Positions 1 to 6,617 are shown, counted from the stretch's first letter. The stretch is 33,749 bases of DNA from Candidatus Eiseniibacteriota bacterium (GCA_024276995.1 JAJRWB010000026.1:1-33749), one strand, 5' to 3'. A program made the numbers and translations. Notes: generated by a model not told the origin, from the sequence alone.

Positions 1-71
1 CCCACTCGAGAGGATGGACCGGTTTTCGCCCTCGAACAGCGTCTTTCCCCGTGGCCGGCTACACAATGCAC

Positions 72-218
72 CGGCCTCCCGGCCATCTGTTCAGATTGAC
101 CGAAATGAGCGTTCAGATTGAGCGAAATCAGTGTTCAGATTGAGCGAAATCAGTGTTCAGATTGGATCGAAATCAGTGTTCAGATTCGTGCGCAGTAGGC
201 AAAATCGGCCTCCCGGCC
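72..218. repeat. 13-bp direct repeats flanking the tandem array
   Basis: CGGCCTCCCGGCC occurs at 72-84 and again at 206-218, bracketing the tandem array. The unit from one copy to the next is 134 bp. This looks like a duplicated target or a recombination footprint. Thirteen bases is longer than the usual IS21 target duplication, so a simple transposition product is not certain. Confidence 0.5.
89..186. repeat. tandem 22-bp repeat array, IS21-terminus-like
   Basis: Four units plus a partial fifth lie head to tail with no spacers: 89-110, 111-132, 133-154, 155-177 (23 bp) and 178-186. Units 2 and 3 are identical, with core GTTCAGATTGAGCGAAAT. Unit 1 differs at a few bases and unit 4 has one extra base. 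Multiple short direct repeats of this style (GTTCA...CGAAAT) are typical of the ends of IS21-family insertion sequences, which is the basis of the tentative family call. No istA or istB coding is visible, so this would be a terminus or a remnant. The lack of unique spacers excludes a CRISPR. Confidence 0.55.
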
Positions 219-365
219 GGCCCGATCGATGAATTTCGTGACGATGATCTCGTTCAGTTGGCGGTGGGAAGTGAGATGGCCGTAGCCGGTGAGGAGAACG
301 GCGAGAACCGCGTAGGCGGCGAAGCCGATAAGGAAACGGAACGTCCTTTGTACCCGCCGCGCCAC
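180..365 (-). pseudogene. interrupted small membrane-protein gene
   Basis: A GTG-initiated reading frame starts 5 bases after the TAG that closes the decayed lipoprotein frame at 370. It encodes a basic N-terminus (MARRVQRTFRF) and one hydrophobic segment at about residues 11-27. The frame ends after 61 codons at a TGA lying inside the last unit of the 22-bp tandem array, so the C-terminus is not native. The 13 bases at 206-218, coding for GREA in this frame, recur at 72-84. Reading on from that left copy in the matching codon phase gives 28 open codons to the window edge. The simplest reading is a membrane-protein gene interrupted by the array. I do not recognise the family. The left continuation is supported only by the repeated 13-mer and the absence of stops, which is weak in GC-rich DNA. 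Confidence 0.45.
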
Positions 366-369
366 CTCG

Positions 370-717
370 CTAGAACCTCATCATCTTCCAGGTGCCATCC
401 ATCTGGAAGGCGAGCCCGATGGTTTAGTATTTTCCGTGGAACGAGTAGGTGTACTCGGCGTACGTCTCGCCGTAGATGTTCAGCCTGCGCGACTGGAGCG
501 CTTCGCCGAACTCGACGAGATCTTCCGCCGGGGCGCCGCGGATCCCTTCGCCGTAGATCGACCGGGCCGTTTCGGTGAGCGTCGCGAGCGCGCTGTCGGC
601 GTCGCCCGATACGAAGGCATCCTCGATCGCCTGGGTCGATTCGCGCAGACTCACTTCGGTGGCGTGGTCCGTACCGGAAGAGGATCCGGGATCGGAAGGG
701 CCGCCCGCCGAGCAGCT
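370..717 (-). pseudogene. decayed lipoprotein gene lacking its signal peptide
   Basis: The frame from the Cys codon at 714-712 (C-SAGG followed by a Ser/Gly/Pro-rich linker) looks like the mature part of a lipoprotein. The hydrophobic signal segment expected before the Cys is absent. It is replaced by sequence that in another frame starts a cassette gene, so the 5' end is a junction near 716-722. A TAA at 424-426 interrupts the frame. The same frame then continues for 17 sensible codons (TIGLAFQMDGTWKMMRF) to a TAG at 370. That ending is typical of small SnoaL/NTF2-like or similar alpha+beta domains. The body has a helix-like stretch (LRESTQAIEDAFVSGDAD). The gene therefore carries two lesions: a 5' truncation and a nonsense codon. 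Function is unknown; the lipoprotein assignment is inference from the Cys and linker. Confidence 0.55.
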
Positions 718-788
718 TGAGATGTTCTCGTTACCCAGTAGTGGGCAACCGCTTTTCTGAGCCGTATTTCCATATCTTCTGTATTCAT
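648..788 (-). pseudogene. truncated gene of a second integron cassette (PaeR7I/XhoI-like start)
   Basis: An ATG at 788-786 follows an AAGG at a suitable distance. It starts a frame whose first 28 residues (MNTEDMEIRLRKAVAHYW, then VTRTSQAARR) have the composition and pattern of a real protein start. The frame then runs out of phase through the lipoprotein fragment to a TGA at 648. The pattern AVxHYWxTRxxQ resembles my memory of the N-termini of PaeR7I/XhoI-type type II restriction enzymes (PF04555). The match is short, so the family call is tentative. The ATG lies about 60 bases downstream of the attC cut site at 848/847, as expected for the first gene of the next cassette. Its own attC is missing. 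The break near 716-722 fuses it to the decayed lipoprotein gene. Confidence 0.45.
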
Positions 789-841
789 ATTGGAACCTTA
801 TCAAAAACGAAGAAGCAGTTCTACCGCAGTATGGTTCTTAT

Positions 842-940
842 GGCTAACGCTTCACATCACCGGCAGCAGAAAGTGGGGTGGCTGGAGCGTAGCGAAAGCC
901 GCGCCACTTTTTGCTGTCCGAGTGCATGTGATTGTTAGAG
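842..940 (-). other. integron attC recombination site
   Basis: On the minus strand this 99-bp site begins with an R'' box CTCTAAC (940-934) and ends with an R' box GTTAGCC (848-842). The two arms pair over most of their length. TAACAATCACATGCAC and GGACAGCA on one side match TAACGCTTCACATCAC and GGCAGCA on the other, with a few unpaired bases of the kind that give attC hairpins their strand choice. The centre holds a second imperfect inverted repeat (AAAGTGGCGCGGC against CCACCCCACTTT). The TAA stop of the nuclease gene lies in the R'' box, a normal arrangement for cassette genes. By family knowledge the cut falls between the G and first T of R', i.e. between 848 and 847. Confidence 0.9.
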
Positions 941-2087
941 ATTTTTCTTGCAATCATTTCTCAGTTTCCAAAAACTCTCTTCCTCTGTCACTAATCTAAT
1001 AAGATCGTTTGCATTTTTGTAGAATACCTTAGCTTGCTCATCTACTGTTGATGATCCGACAAAAACATCTAACATTGGCTTTCTGATATGGATCGGATGC
1101 CATTTGTTCTTGCTCTTTATCTTGGTGTCTGCTAAATGATCATAAAATTGGAATCCATTCTGTAGGCTAGCAACCTTTTTCGAAAGCTTATTAACGAGTT
1201 CTATATAGTGTTTGTTTGATGGATACTGCCCGTGCAAATCATTATCAAAGTCAATGATTAGACAAAAATCGGGGCCTTTTATGGGGTTTATCGGCTTAGT
1301 GCAATGGTCATTGCCATCCAACAAAATGCCAACAAATATACCTGGCCGCCAGGAAGTTAATAGATGCAGACCCATTCGACCCCATGCTTCGCCATATGCT
1401 AACCTGCTCTTATTTTCGACGAATAATTTAAAATCGCTTTTTATATTTACTGACCAATTCTCATTCTCTATACGCTTTATTAAATTACCTATATTTTTCT
1501 TTATATCGACTGAGGCGTAATAATAAAGAATTGACTCATGGGATATTGGCGCTGGCGGACCCATGCCTTCGCTATTAATCAACCTCAAAAACTCTTGAAT
1601 TATAAACGAAGCATTAGTGTTTTTCTCTAGCCAGATGGAAATTAGTTCACAAACATCACTCCAGCACCATGCTAAGTCTGGGTTTTGACTGTGCTGATAG
1701 CTAGAGGCTGTGATTAGAACCACTTTGCTTTCAATAAAGTTTCTTGCAGCGTAATCCCTGTAATTTTGCAATTGATTCTTGTGAAGGTGGCTCCAAGCTT
1801 TATGCTCAAATACAATTGCACGGTTATTTGAAAGGCAAACCATATCAGGAAAAACGCCATCGAAATTATATTGCGTTAACCATTCGCAATCTTTTCTATC
1901 TATATCTTGCAATTGCATATTGGGGTTATCTGTGACTTTGTTTAGAAAAAACCCTGCAAAGTCCGAGTGGTTATTTAGAATCCATGCGAACGCTTCCGTT
2001 ATGAAATTCTCTAACGAATCTTTACCTTCTCGCGGTCGATACTTACTTAATGACTCAAGCAATCCTGCATCCATGTTTCTTCTCTAA
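848..2087 (-). mobile_element. complete integron gene cassette
   Basis: The cassette can be delimited from the cut-site rule G/TTRRRY. Upstream of the gene the minus strand reads G/TTAGAG with the G at 2088, so the cassette starts at 2087. Downstream it ends with the G of the attC R' box at 848, giving 1240 bp. The first hexamer TTAGAG, joined to that terminal G in a circular cassette, is the exact reverse complement of the cassette's own R'' box CTCTAAC. This is the expected signature of an intact mobile cassette. The start codon is 13 bases inside the edge, so the cassette carries no promoter of its own. It is visibly AT-rich against very GC-rich neighbours. No intI gene or recognisable attI lies in the window. 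Confidence 0.85.
935..2074 (-). CDS. PD-(D/E)XK-superfamily nuclease, cassette cargo
   Basis: This 379-aa soluble protein is the only gene of the integron cassette. Residues 70-105 carry a PD-(D/E)XK-like active site. Asp77 lies in FPDMV, followed by Glu90 and Lys92 in the strand IVFEHK, and Gln103/Tyr105 on the next helix (NQLQNYRDY). Glu27 in an N-terminal helix (ENFITEAFAW) fits the upstream acidic residue of this fold. The layout resembles the PDDEXK_4 group (PF14281). The remainder (about 150-379) has no motif I recognise and may bind DNA or a partner. The ATG at 2074 is preceded by GAGAAG. The gene is much richer in A and T than its neighbours, so it was acquired. A defence role is inference from the nuclease fold and the cassette context; substrate and metal use cannot be read from sequence. 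Confidence 0.7.
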   Translation of the reverse strand: MDAGLLESLSKYRPREGKDSLENFITEAFAWILNNHSDFAGFFLNKVTDNPNMQLQDIDRKDCEWLTQYNFDGVFPDMVCLSNNRAIVFEHKAWSHLHKNQLQNYRDYAARNFIESKVVLITASSYQHSQNPDLAWCWSDVCELISIWLEKNTNASFIIQEFLRLINSEGMGPPAPISHESILYYYASVDIKKNIGNLIKRIENENWSVNIKSDFKLFVENKSRLAYGEAWGRMGLHLLTSWRPGIFVGILLDGNDHCTKPINPIKGPDFCLIIDFDNDLHGQYPSNKHYIELVNKLSKKVASLQNGFQFYDHLADTKIKSKNKWHPIHIRKPMLDVFVGSSTVDEQAKVFYKNANDLIRLVTEEESFWKLRNDCKKNL

Positions 2088-2105
2088 CTACTAGTAGACA
2101 GTTCC

Positions 2106-2289
2106 GCCTAATTCCGCAAACCCTGCAAGCCACGCCGCCTAATCCCGGCGGCCTTCGTCGCCATCCCCGTCCAAGCTCAATCCAGCATAGCACTTTCCAG
2201 AAAGTTCGCCAGTGAAACTTCAGGTATTAGGCTGCGAAGCTTTGGCGCCTAATCCCCCCATAGGCAGGTCAGCCTAATCCCGGGCGGCC
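2106..2289. repeat. cluster of TTAGGC-type short repeats between cassette and thiL
   Basis: Minus-strand copies of (G)G(A/G)ATTAGGC lie at about 2106-2115, 2137-2146, 2247-2256 and 2272-2281, with one copy in the opposite orientation at 2226-2232. The 2226-2232 and 2247-2253 copies form a perfect 7-bp inverted repeat around a 14-nt loop. Two copies extend into a longer shared block (GCCTAATCCCGG, then GCGGCC). The stretch 2089-2363 holds no convincing gene. The hexamer TTAGGC fits the cassette-edge consensus TTRRRY, but the preceding base is A rather than G, so these are not standard attC cores. Confidence 0.6.
2185..2205 (-). promoter_or_regulatory. possible promoter/operator feeding the cassette
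   Basis: A perfect 6+2+6 inverted repeat, ACTTTCTGGAAAGT on the minus strand (2205-2192), is followed by a -10-like TATGCT (2190-2185). The -35 region is poor. The nuclease gene has no room for its own promoter inside the cassette, so a promoter in this flank is expected. The assignment is weak. Confidence 0.2.
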
Positions 2290-2363
2290 ACGGCACGCCT
2301 CAAACTTAGTTGAGCCGGTTCTTCACCCCACCCACCCCCACGCCCCGGAGCGCGCCGGATCGG

Positions 2364-3392
2364 TCAATCTTCCTTCGCCCCTCCCTCTCCGAAGTGCTCG
2401 AAGCCCTCTTCGCTCAGCGCGCGGCCGTCGCCGTCGGGTCCGACGAGAAGAACTCCCTCTTCCGCGGGGGCGACGATCCCGATCCGGGTGATCTCCACTC
2501 CCGCTTCCCGGCGGATCGCCTCGATCGTCTCGTCCTCCCACCCCGGCGAGACGGTGAAGAGGAGTTCGAACTCTTCCCCTCCCTGGAAGATGAGCGCATC
2601 GAGCGGCTCGCCGAGATCGGTCGCCACCTCGATAGCGGAGGGAAGCACCGGCACGGCGTCGAGCTCCACGTGAAAGCCGACGCCGCTCTCCCGCGCGAGA
2701 TGATGGAGTTCCACCGACAGTCCGTCGCTCACGTCGATCATGGAAGTCACCGGGAGGTGAGCGACGATCCGCCGCGACGCATCGACGCGCGCTTCCGGCT
2801 CGAGGTAGCGCATCACGCTCGAGCGGTAGTTCTTCTCGAGCGAGAGCGCGGGATCTTTGTAAAGGAGCAGCAGGCCCGCCATGGCGCCGCCGAGCATGCC
2901 GGTGACGAAGAGATCGTCCCCCACCCGTGCGCCCGAGCGGGTGACCGGCTCGTCGCCGAACGGCTCGCCCACGGCGGTGAGGGAAAGGGTGAGGTCGGCC
3001 ATCGACCGGATCGTGTCGCCGCCGACGATTTCGCAGCCGTACGATTTCGCCGCGCGGTTCATCCCGTGATAGAGGCTCAGGATCTTCTCGACGGCCGTCT
3101 CTTCCGGCGCGGCGATCGACACGGTCACCCACTTCGGCGCGCAACCCATGGCGGCGCAGTCGCTCACCGTGGCGGCGATCACCTTCGCGCCGATCTGGTC
3201 GTGGGAGATGTGGTCGGTCCGGAAGTGAATCCACTCGGCGAAGGCGTCGGTGGTGATCACCTGGGTCTTCTTCGAAGGGCGGATCACGGCGGCATCATCG
3301 CCGATACCGACGAGGGTGTTCTTCCCGCAAGGACCGATGATCTTGGCGATCTCGCGGATCAGCTCCCTTTCGCCGATCGTTTCGAGTGTCAA
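2364..3392 (-). CDS. thiL: thiamine-monophosphate kinase
   Basis: ThiL phosphorylates thiamine monophosphate to thiamine pyrophosphate with ATP, the last step of cofactor synthesis in the cytosol. The 342-aa product has the usual ThiL length. It carries the N-terminal GIGDDAA metal/ATP motif (about 29-35), the TTDAFAEWIHF segment (48-57), DVSDGL (220-225) and GGEEFELLF (271-279). I place the start at a TTG (3392-3390), 7 bases after a GGAGG. It overlaps the TGA of nnr in a TTGA, a 4-nt stop/start overlap suggesting translational coupling. Upstream in-frame starts would lie deep inside nnr and add a low-complexity Arg/Gly leader. It is the last gene of its transcript before the accessory region. 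Confidence 0.93.
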   Translation of the reverse strand: MTLETIGERELIREIAKIIGPCGKNTLVGIGDDAAVIRPSKKTQVITTDAFAEWIHFRTDHISHDQIGAKVIAATVSDCAAMGCAPKWVTVSIAAPEETAVEKILSLYHGMNRAAKSYGCEIVGGDTIRSMADLTLSLTAVGEPFGDEPVTRSGARVGDDLFVTGMLGGAMAGLLLLYKDPALSLEKNYRSSVMRYLEPEARVDASRRIVAHLPVTSMIDVSDGLSVELHHLARESGVGFHVELDAVPVLPSAIEVATDLGEPLDALIFQGGEEFELLFTVSPGWEDETIEAIRREAGVEITRIGIVAPAEEGVLLVGPDGDGRALSEEGFEHFGEGGAKED

Positions 3393-4927
3393 GATTTTAC
3401 CTCCCGGATGGCGCGGGGGAGCATCTCGATCACATCTCTCGCGATGACCCCCTCCTCGCCGAGCGCTTCCGCCGCAAGATCGCCCGCCCTGCCGTGGAGC
3501 CACACGGCGAGCCTCGTCGCCTCCGCCGGCTCGAAGCCGGCGCCGAGCATCGCCCCGATCACGCCGGTGAGGACATCGCCCGACCCGGCGGTAGCCATGC
3601 CCGGGTTTCCCGTGGTGTTCAGCGTGACCGCCCCTTCCCGATCGGCGACGATCGTCGGGTTCCCCTTGAGAAGGAGCACCGCGCCGAGATCGGCCGCCTG
3701 CTGCCGCACGAAGCCGATCGGGTCGCCCAGGATCTCCTCCTTCGATGCGCCCGTGAGAGCGATCATTTCACCGAGATGAGGGGTCAGAACGATCTTCGCG
3801 TCCGACCGGCGGATCGCCTCTTTCTCCCCGACGAGGGCGTGGATCCCGTCGGCATCGATCACGAGCGACCCGTCCCAGCGAGCGAGCAGCGCCTTCATGA
3901 ACGCCGCCGGGTGCTCGCCGCGCGCAAGCCCCGGCCCCGCGGCGATGACGTCGATCTTCATGCCCGAATCGAGCAGTTCGGCCGCTCCTTTCGTGCCGTG
4001 AAGATCGCCCCCCGTCTCGAGGGGAAGGCACATCAGCTCCGGCACGCGCCCCGCCACGAGCGGGTGCACCGAGTGCGGCAGGGCGAGCGTCACGAGGCCC
4101 GCGCCCGAACGGAGGGCGGCGTGTCCGGCGAGGATCGGCGCTCCCGCGTAGGCGAGTGCCCCGCCGGCGATGACGATCCTGCCAAACTCCCCCTTGTGCG
4201 CGTCGCGCCGCCGCCGGGGAATCGCCCCCGGCCCGGGCGCGAAGAGGCTCGTCTTTCCCGCCGCCTTTCGAACCGCCTCTGCCGGGATACCGATCGGAAC
4301 GACGACGACCTCCCCGGCGAACGCGGCGCCCGGATAGAGATGAAGGCCGTGCTTCGACGCGCAGAGCGTCGCCGTGAGGTCGGCCCGCACGGCGGCCCCT
4401 TCGACGCGGCCGCTCAGCGTGTTCACCCCCGAGGGGGCGTCCACCGCCGCCACCATCCCTTTCGCTCCGCCGGCAAGACCGATCGCGTCGGCCACGCGCC
4501 CGCGCGGTTTCCCGCTGAACCCCGTGCCGAGGAGGGCGTCCACCACCACGATCGCCCGCGCGATTCTCTCCGCCGCCGCGCCGTCGCCCTCCCCGCCCGA
4601 CAGGTCGCTGACGACCACCCCCGTACCGGCGAGTCTTCCGAACATCGCCGCCGCATCGCCGCGCAGATCGCGCTCCCGCGCGAAGAGCATCACCTCCACC
4701 ACCGCCCCCCCTTCCACGAGATGCCTCGCCGCGACGAAGCCGTCGCCGCCGTTATTCCCCTTGCCGCAGAGGATGATGAGCTCCTTCCCGGCGACCTCCA
4801 CCCTCCGGGCGATCTCCCGGGCAACGCCGGCGCCGGCGCGCTCCATCAGATCGATGCCGGGCACGCCCATCTCGTCGATGGCGATCCGGTCGGCGCGGCG
4901 CATCTCTTCGGGCGACATCAGCTGCAT
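3389..4927 (-). CDS. nnr: bifunctional NAD(P)H-hydrate epimerase / ADP-dependent dehydratase
   Basis: This cytosolic enzyme repairs hydrated nicotinamide cofactors. The N-terminal half epimerises S- and R-NAD(P)HX, and the C-terminal half dehydrates S-NAD(P)HX at the expense of ADP. The 512-aa product shows the YjeF_N epimerase motif GKGNNGGDGF at 55-64 and VDALLGTGFSG. The ribokinase-like dehydratase half carries HKGEFGRIVIAGG, VIDADGIHAL, TPHLGEM, LLKGNPTIV and GSGDVLTG (448-455), the last being the ADP-site glycine/aspartate loop. Length and domain order match the standard fused form. The ATG at 4927 follows AGGAG with 7 bases between. Its stop overlaps the thiL start. Confidence 0.95.
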   Translation of the reverse strand: MQLMSPEEMRRADRIAIDEMGVPGIDLMERAGAGVAREIARRVEVAGKELIILCGKGNNGGDGFVAARHLVEGGAVVEVMLFARERDLRGDAAAMFGRLAGTGVVVSDLSGGEGDGAAAERIARAIVVVDALLGTGFSGKPRGRVADAIGLAGGAKGMVAAVDAPSGVNTLSGRVEGAAVRADLTATLCASKHGLHLYPGAAFAGEVVVVPIGIPAEAVRKAAGKTSLFAPGPGAIPRRRRDAHKGEFGRIVIAGGALAYAGAPILAGHAALRSGAGLVTLALPHSVHPLVAGRVPELMCLPLETGGDLHGTKGAAELLDSGMKIDVIAAGPGLARGEHPAAFMKALLARWDGSLVIDADGIHALVGEKEAIRRSDAKIVLTPHLGEMIALTGASKEEILGDPIGFVRQQAADLGAVLLLKGNPTIVADREGAVTLNTTGNPGMATAGSGDVLTGVIGAMLGAGFEPAEATRLAVWLHGRAGDLAAEALGEEGVIARDVIEMLPRAIREVKS

Positions 4928-5049
4928 GGCATCACTCCTGCGGAAAATGGGGGAGAGGAACGGAAAGAGTATCGAAAAAGGAACGGGGGAAAGGGACGCC
5001 CCGATCGAGCGCCACCTCCCCCCCGTATTCTCTGCGCCCCGGACCTCTT

Positions 5050-5241
5050 CTACTTCATCGAGTGGCCGAGCGGCCGTCCGAGGCTGATCTCTCCATTATC
5101 GATTCTCACGTTGTACCCGCAGTCGGGGTTGGAGCAGACCCAGGCCTTGTACTGAATGGATGCGCCTTCCCGGCCGTAATCCGACAGGGGGAGCAGCACG
5201 CCGTTCGAGCACTGCTTGCACGTGGGGTAGGTGTTTTCCAT
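5050..5241 (-). CDS. small zinc-ribbon protein
   Basis: The 63-aa product has two Cys pairs, CKQC near the N-terminus and CSNPDC about 30 residues later, spaced as in a four-Cys zinc ribbon. The rest is short polar sequence without a signal peptide or membrane segment. I chose the ATG at 5241 because a GGAGG lies 10 bases upstream and the protein then begins just before the first Cys pair. An upstream ATG at 5286 would add 15 residues of no clear character. A promoter-like pair lies about 150 bases upstream. Role unknown; nucleic-acid or protein binding is only a guess from the fold. Confidence 0.6.
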   Translation of the reverse strand: MENTYPTCKQCSNGVLLPLSDYGREGASIQYKAWVCSNPDCGYNVRIDNGEISLGRPLGHSMK

Positions 5242-5392
5242 CGAGTCGATTCCTCCCGTCACATCGTTCCTCACTACGTTTCCCATTTGAAGAGTTCGAC
5301 CGGCTCCCGGGGGGTGGCGTGTGCCGTGGTTCTTCCACCGGTTGGAGGCGAATCACTTCGCTTCATCGTATGGGAAATATGCCGGGGGAAAC

Positions 5393-5420
5393 GGTATCAC
5401 CGGGGAAAATTGCCCGTCAA
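5393..5420 (-). promoter_or_regulatory. candidate sigma-70 promoter for the zinc-ribbon gene
   Basis: TTGACG (5420-5415), a 16-base spacer and GATACC (5398-5393) on the minus strand. The -35 box contains the TGA stop codon of the preceding membrane-protein gene, so the promoter would begin inside that gene's end. The -10 match is moderate. Confidence 0.4.
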
Positions 5421-6511
5421 GTCGTTTTTTCACCGGCACTTTCGCCCGCTTCCGCGTGGAAGAGGTGCACGGGGCCGTGAAGGGGAAGGAGGATGCGGAC
5501 TTCGTTTTCGCCGGTCACCATGTTCCCGCCCAGGTCTCCCCAGATCGCGCCGGCGTCGCGGATCCGTTCGTCGAGTGCGAGCGTCTCCGCAGTGCGTCCG
5601 TTCGGCGCCGCACCGACGCCGATCCACGCGTACTCGCCGCGCCGCGCGGTGCGGATGTGGATCGCCTGTCCGCCCGCCACCGTTTCGGTTAAGTAGTCGA
5701 GAATGTGGTAGAACGCCTGGAACATCGCCGTCGGGCGGGTGAGGACGAGCGCCACGTCGCCGAAGTGCCTCTCGAACCAGGCGCTTCTGCCCCGCTCATC
5801 GGGAAGCTTCTCGATCGCCGTTTCGATCCGGCTGTGGATGTCGACGGGTGACCAAACCTCGTCATCCGAACGGGCCGTGTTGCCGTCGGAGAGCCACCGT
5901 CTCAGGTCCTCCACGAGGGCGGTCGTTTCCTCCTGGACCGCATCGGAATCCTCGAGCAGGAAGGGGAGCGCCACCACCTTCTCGAACCGCTTGATCTCGT
6001 CGCGCGCCTTCTCCCTCTCCGGCGGGTTGAGAATGGGATCCTCGAGTTTCCGGTAGAGGTTGAGAAGCGCCACCAGGTCCTTCCGGTACCCGCCGAGAAC
6101 CTCCATATTCTCGACGAGCCTTCCGAGGAGATCGGTAGCCGACGCGCTGGCGCGAAGGAGCGGCTGTTTCGTCCTCGCCGGGCGCTCCGGATCTTCATCT
6201 TCCTGTTCGAGCTTCTCGTTGCGTGCCTCCCTCATCCGGTCTTCCCGCGGCGTGCCGGTGGCGGCGGAAGAGAGATAGCGTTCCACCTCGCGGCGGAACT
6301 CGAGGTTCACCTGCGAGTCTCTGTGGAGGAACCCGTGGCGGCTGTACGAATAAATCAACACTCCCGCCGCGCACGCGAGGCCGACGAGCGCGGCGAGCCA
6401 GACATGGGACACCGATACCCTTTCACCGAGGGAGAGGATCACGATCGACGCTCCCCCGAGAAGAACGGCCACCGTGCGCAACGCCGTGTTTTTCCAGCCA
6501 TGAGGACTCAT
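5417..6511 (-). CDS. two-helix membrane protein with degenerate kinase-like C-terminus
   Basis: The 364-aa product starts with two membrane helices (about 13-28 and 37-54). A charged helical linker rich in Glu/Arg follows, then an all-helical segment (about 115-215) shaped like a histidine-kinase dimerisation region. The C-terminal part (about 215-350) contains VDIHSRIETAIEKL and FYHILDYLTETV, placed where a HATPase domain has its N-box, followed by strand-like IHIRTARRGEYAWIGVG. The N-box Asn, the phospho-accepting His and the DxGxG and GxG loops are not visible, so it is probably not an active kinase. The ATG at 6511 has GGAG 5 bases upstream. It may be a pseudokinase or adaptor; I cannot name a family, and the kinase resemblance is pattern-based. 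Confidence 0.6.
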   Translation of the reverse strand: MSPHGWKNTALRTVAVLLGGASIVILSLGERVSVSHVWLAALVGLACAAGVLIYSYSRHGFLHRDSQVNLEFRREVERYLSSAATGTPREDRMREARNEKLEQEDEDPERPARTKQPLLRASASATDLLGRLVENMEVLGGYRKDLVALLNLYRKLEDPILNPPEREKARDEIKRFEKVVALPFLLEDSDAVQEETTALVEDLRRWLSDGNTARSDDEVWSPVDIHSRIETAIEKLPDERGRSAWFERHFGDVALVLTRPTAMFQAFYHILDYLTETVAGGQAIHIRTARRGEYAWIGVGAAPNGRTAETLALDERIRDAGAIWGDLGGNMVTGENEVRILLPLHGPVHLFHAEAGESAGEKTT

Positions 6512-6617
6512 CGGGTCTCCCGCACGCGGCCCCGGGGCCGTATCGCGCTCCTAAGGGGATTCTCGGCCGGAAGTGCAATATCTTGAATGGTTTGGCGGGC
6601 TAAGAAAGGCCCAATCG

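Noticed and set aside
1-88. End of an istB or other transposase gene at the left edge
   Set aside because: None of the six frames shows a recognisable transposase C-terminus in the short stretch available.
89-186. Tandem 22-bp repeats as a CRISPR array
   Set aside because: Units abut directly with no unique spacers, and no cas genes are present.
2089-2363. attI site or a further attC upstream of the cassette
   Set aside because: No R'' core (RYYYAAC) with paired arms at attC distance and no integrase gene; only the TTAGGC repeats were found.
2310-5155. Long plus-strand open frames opposite thiL and nnr
   Set aside because: They are Arg/Pro/Gly-rich mirror frames of clearly recognised minus-strand genes in GC-rich DNA.
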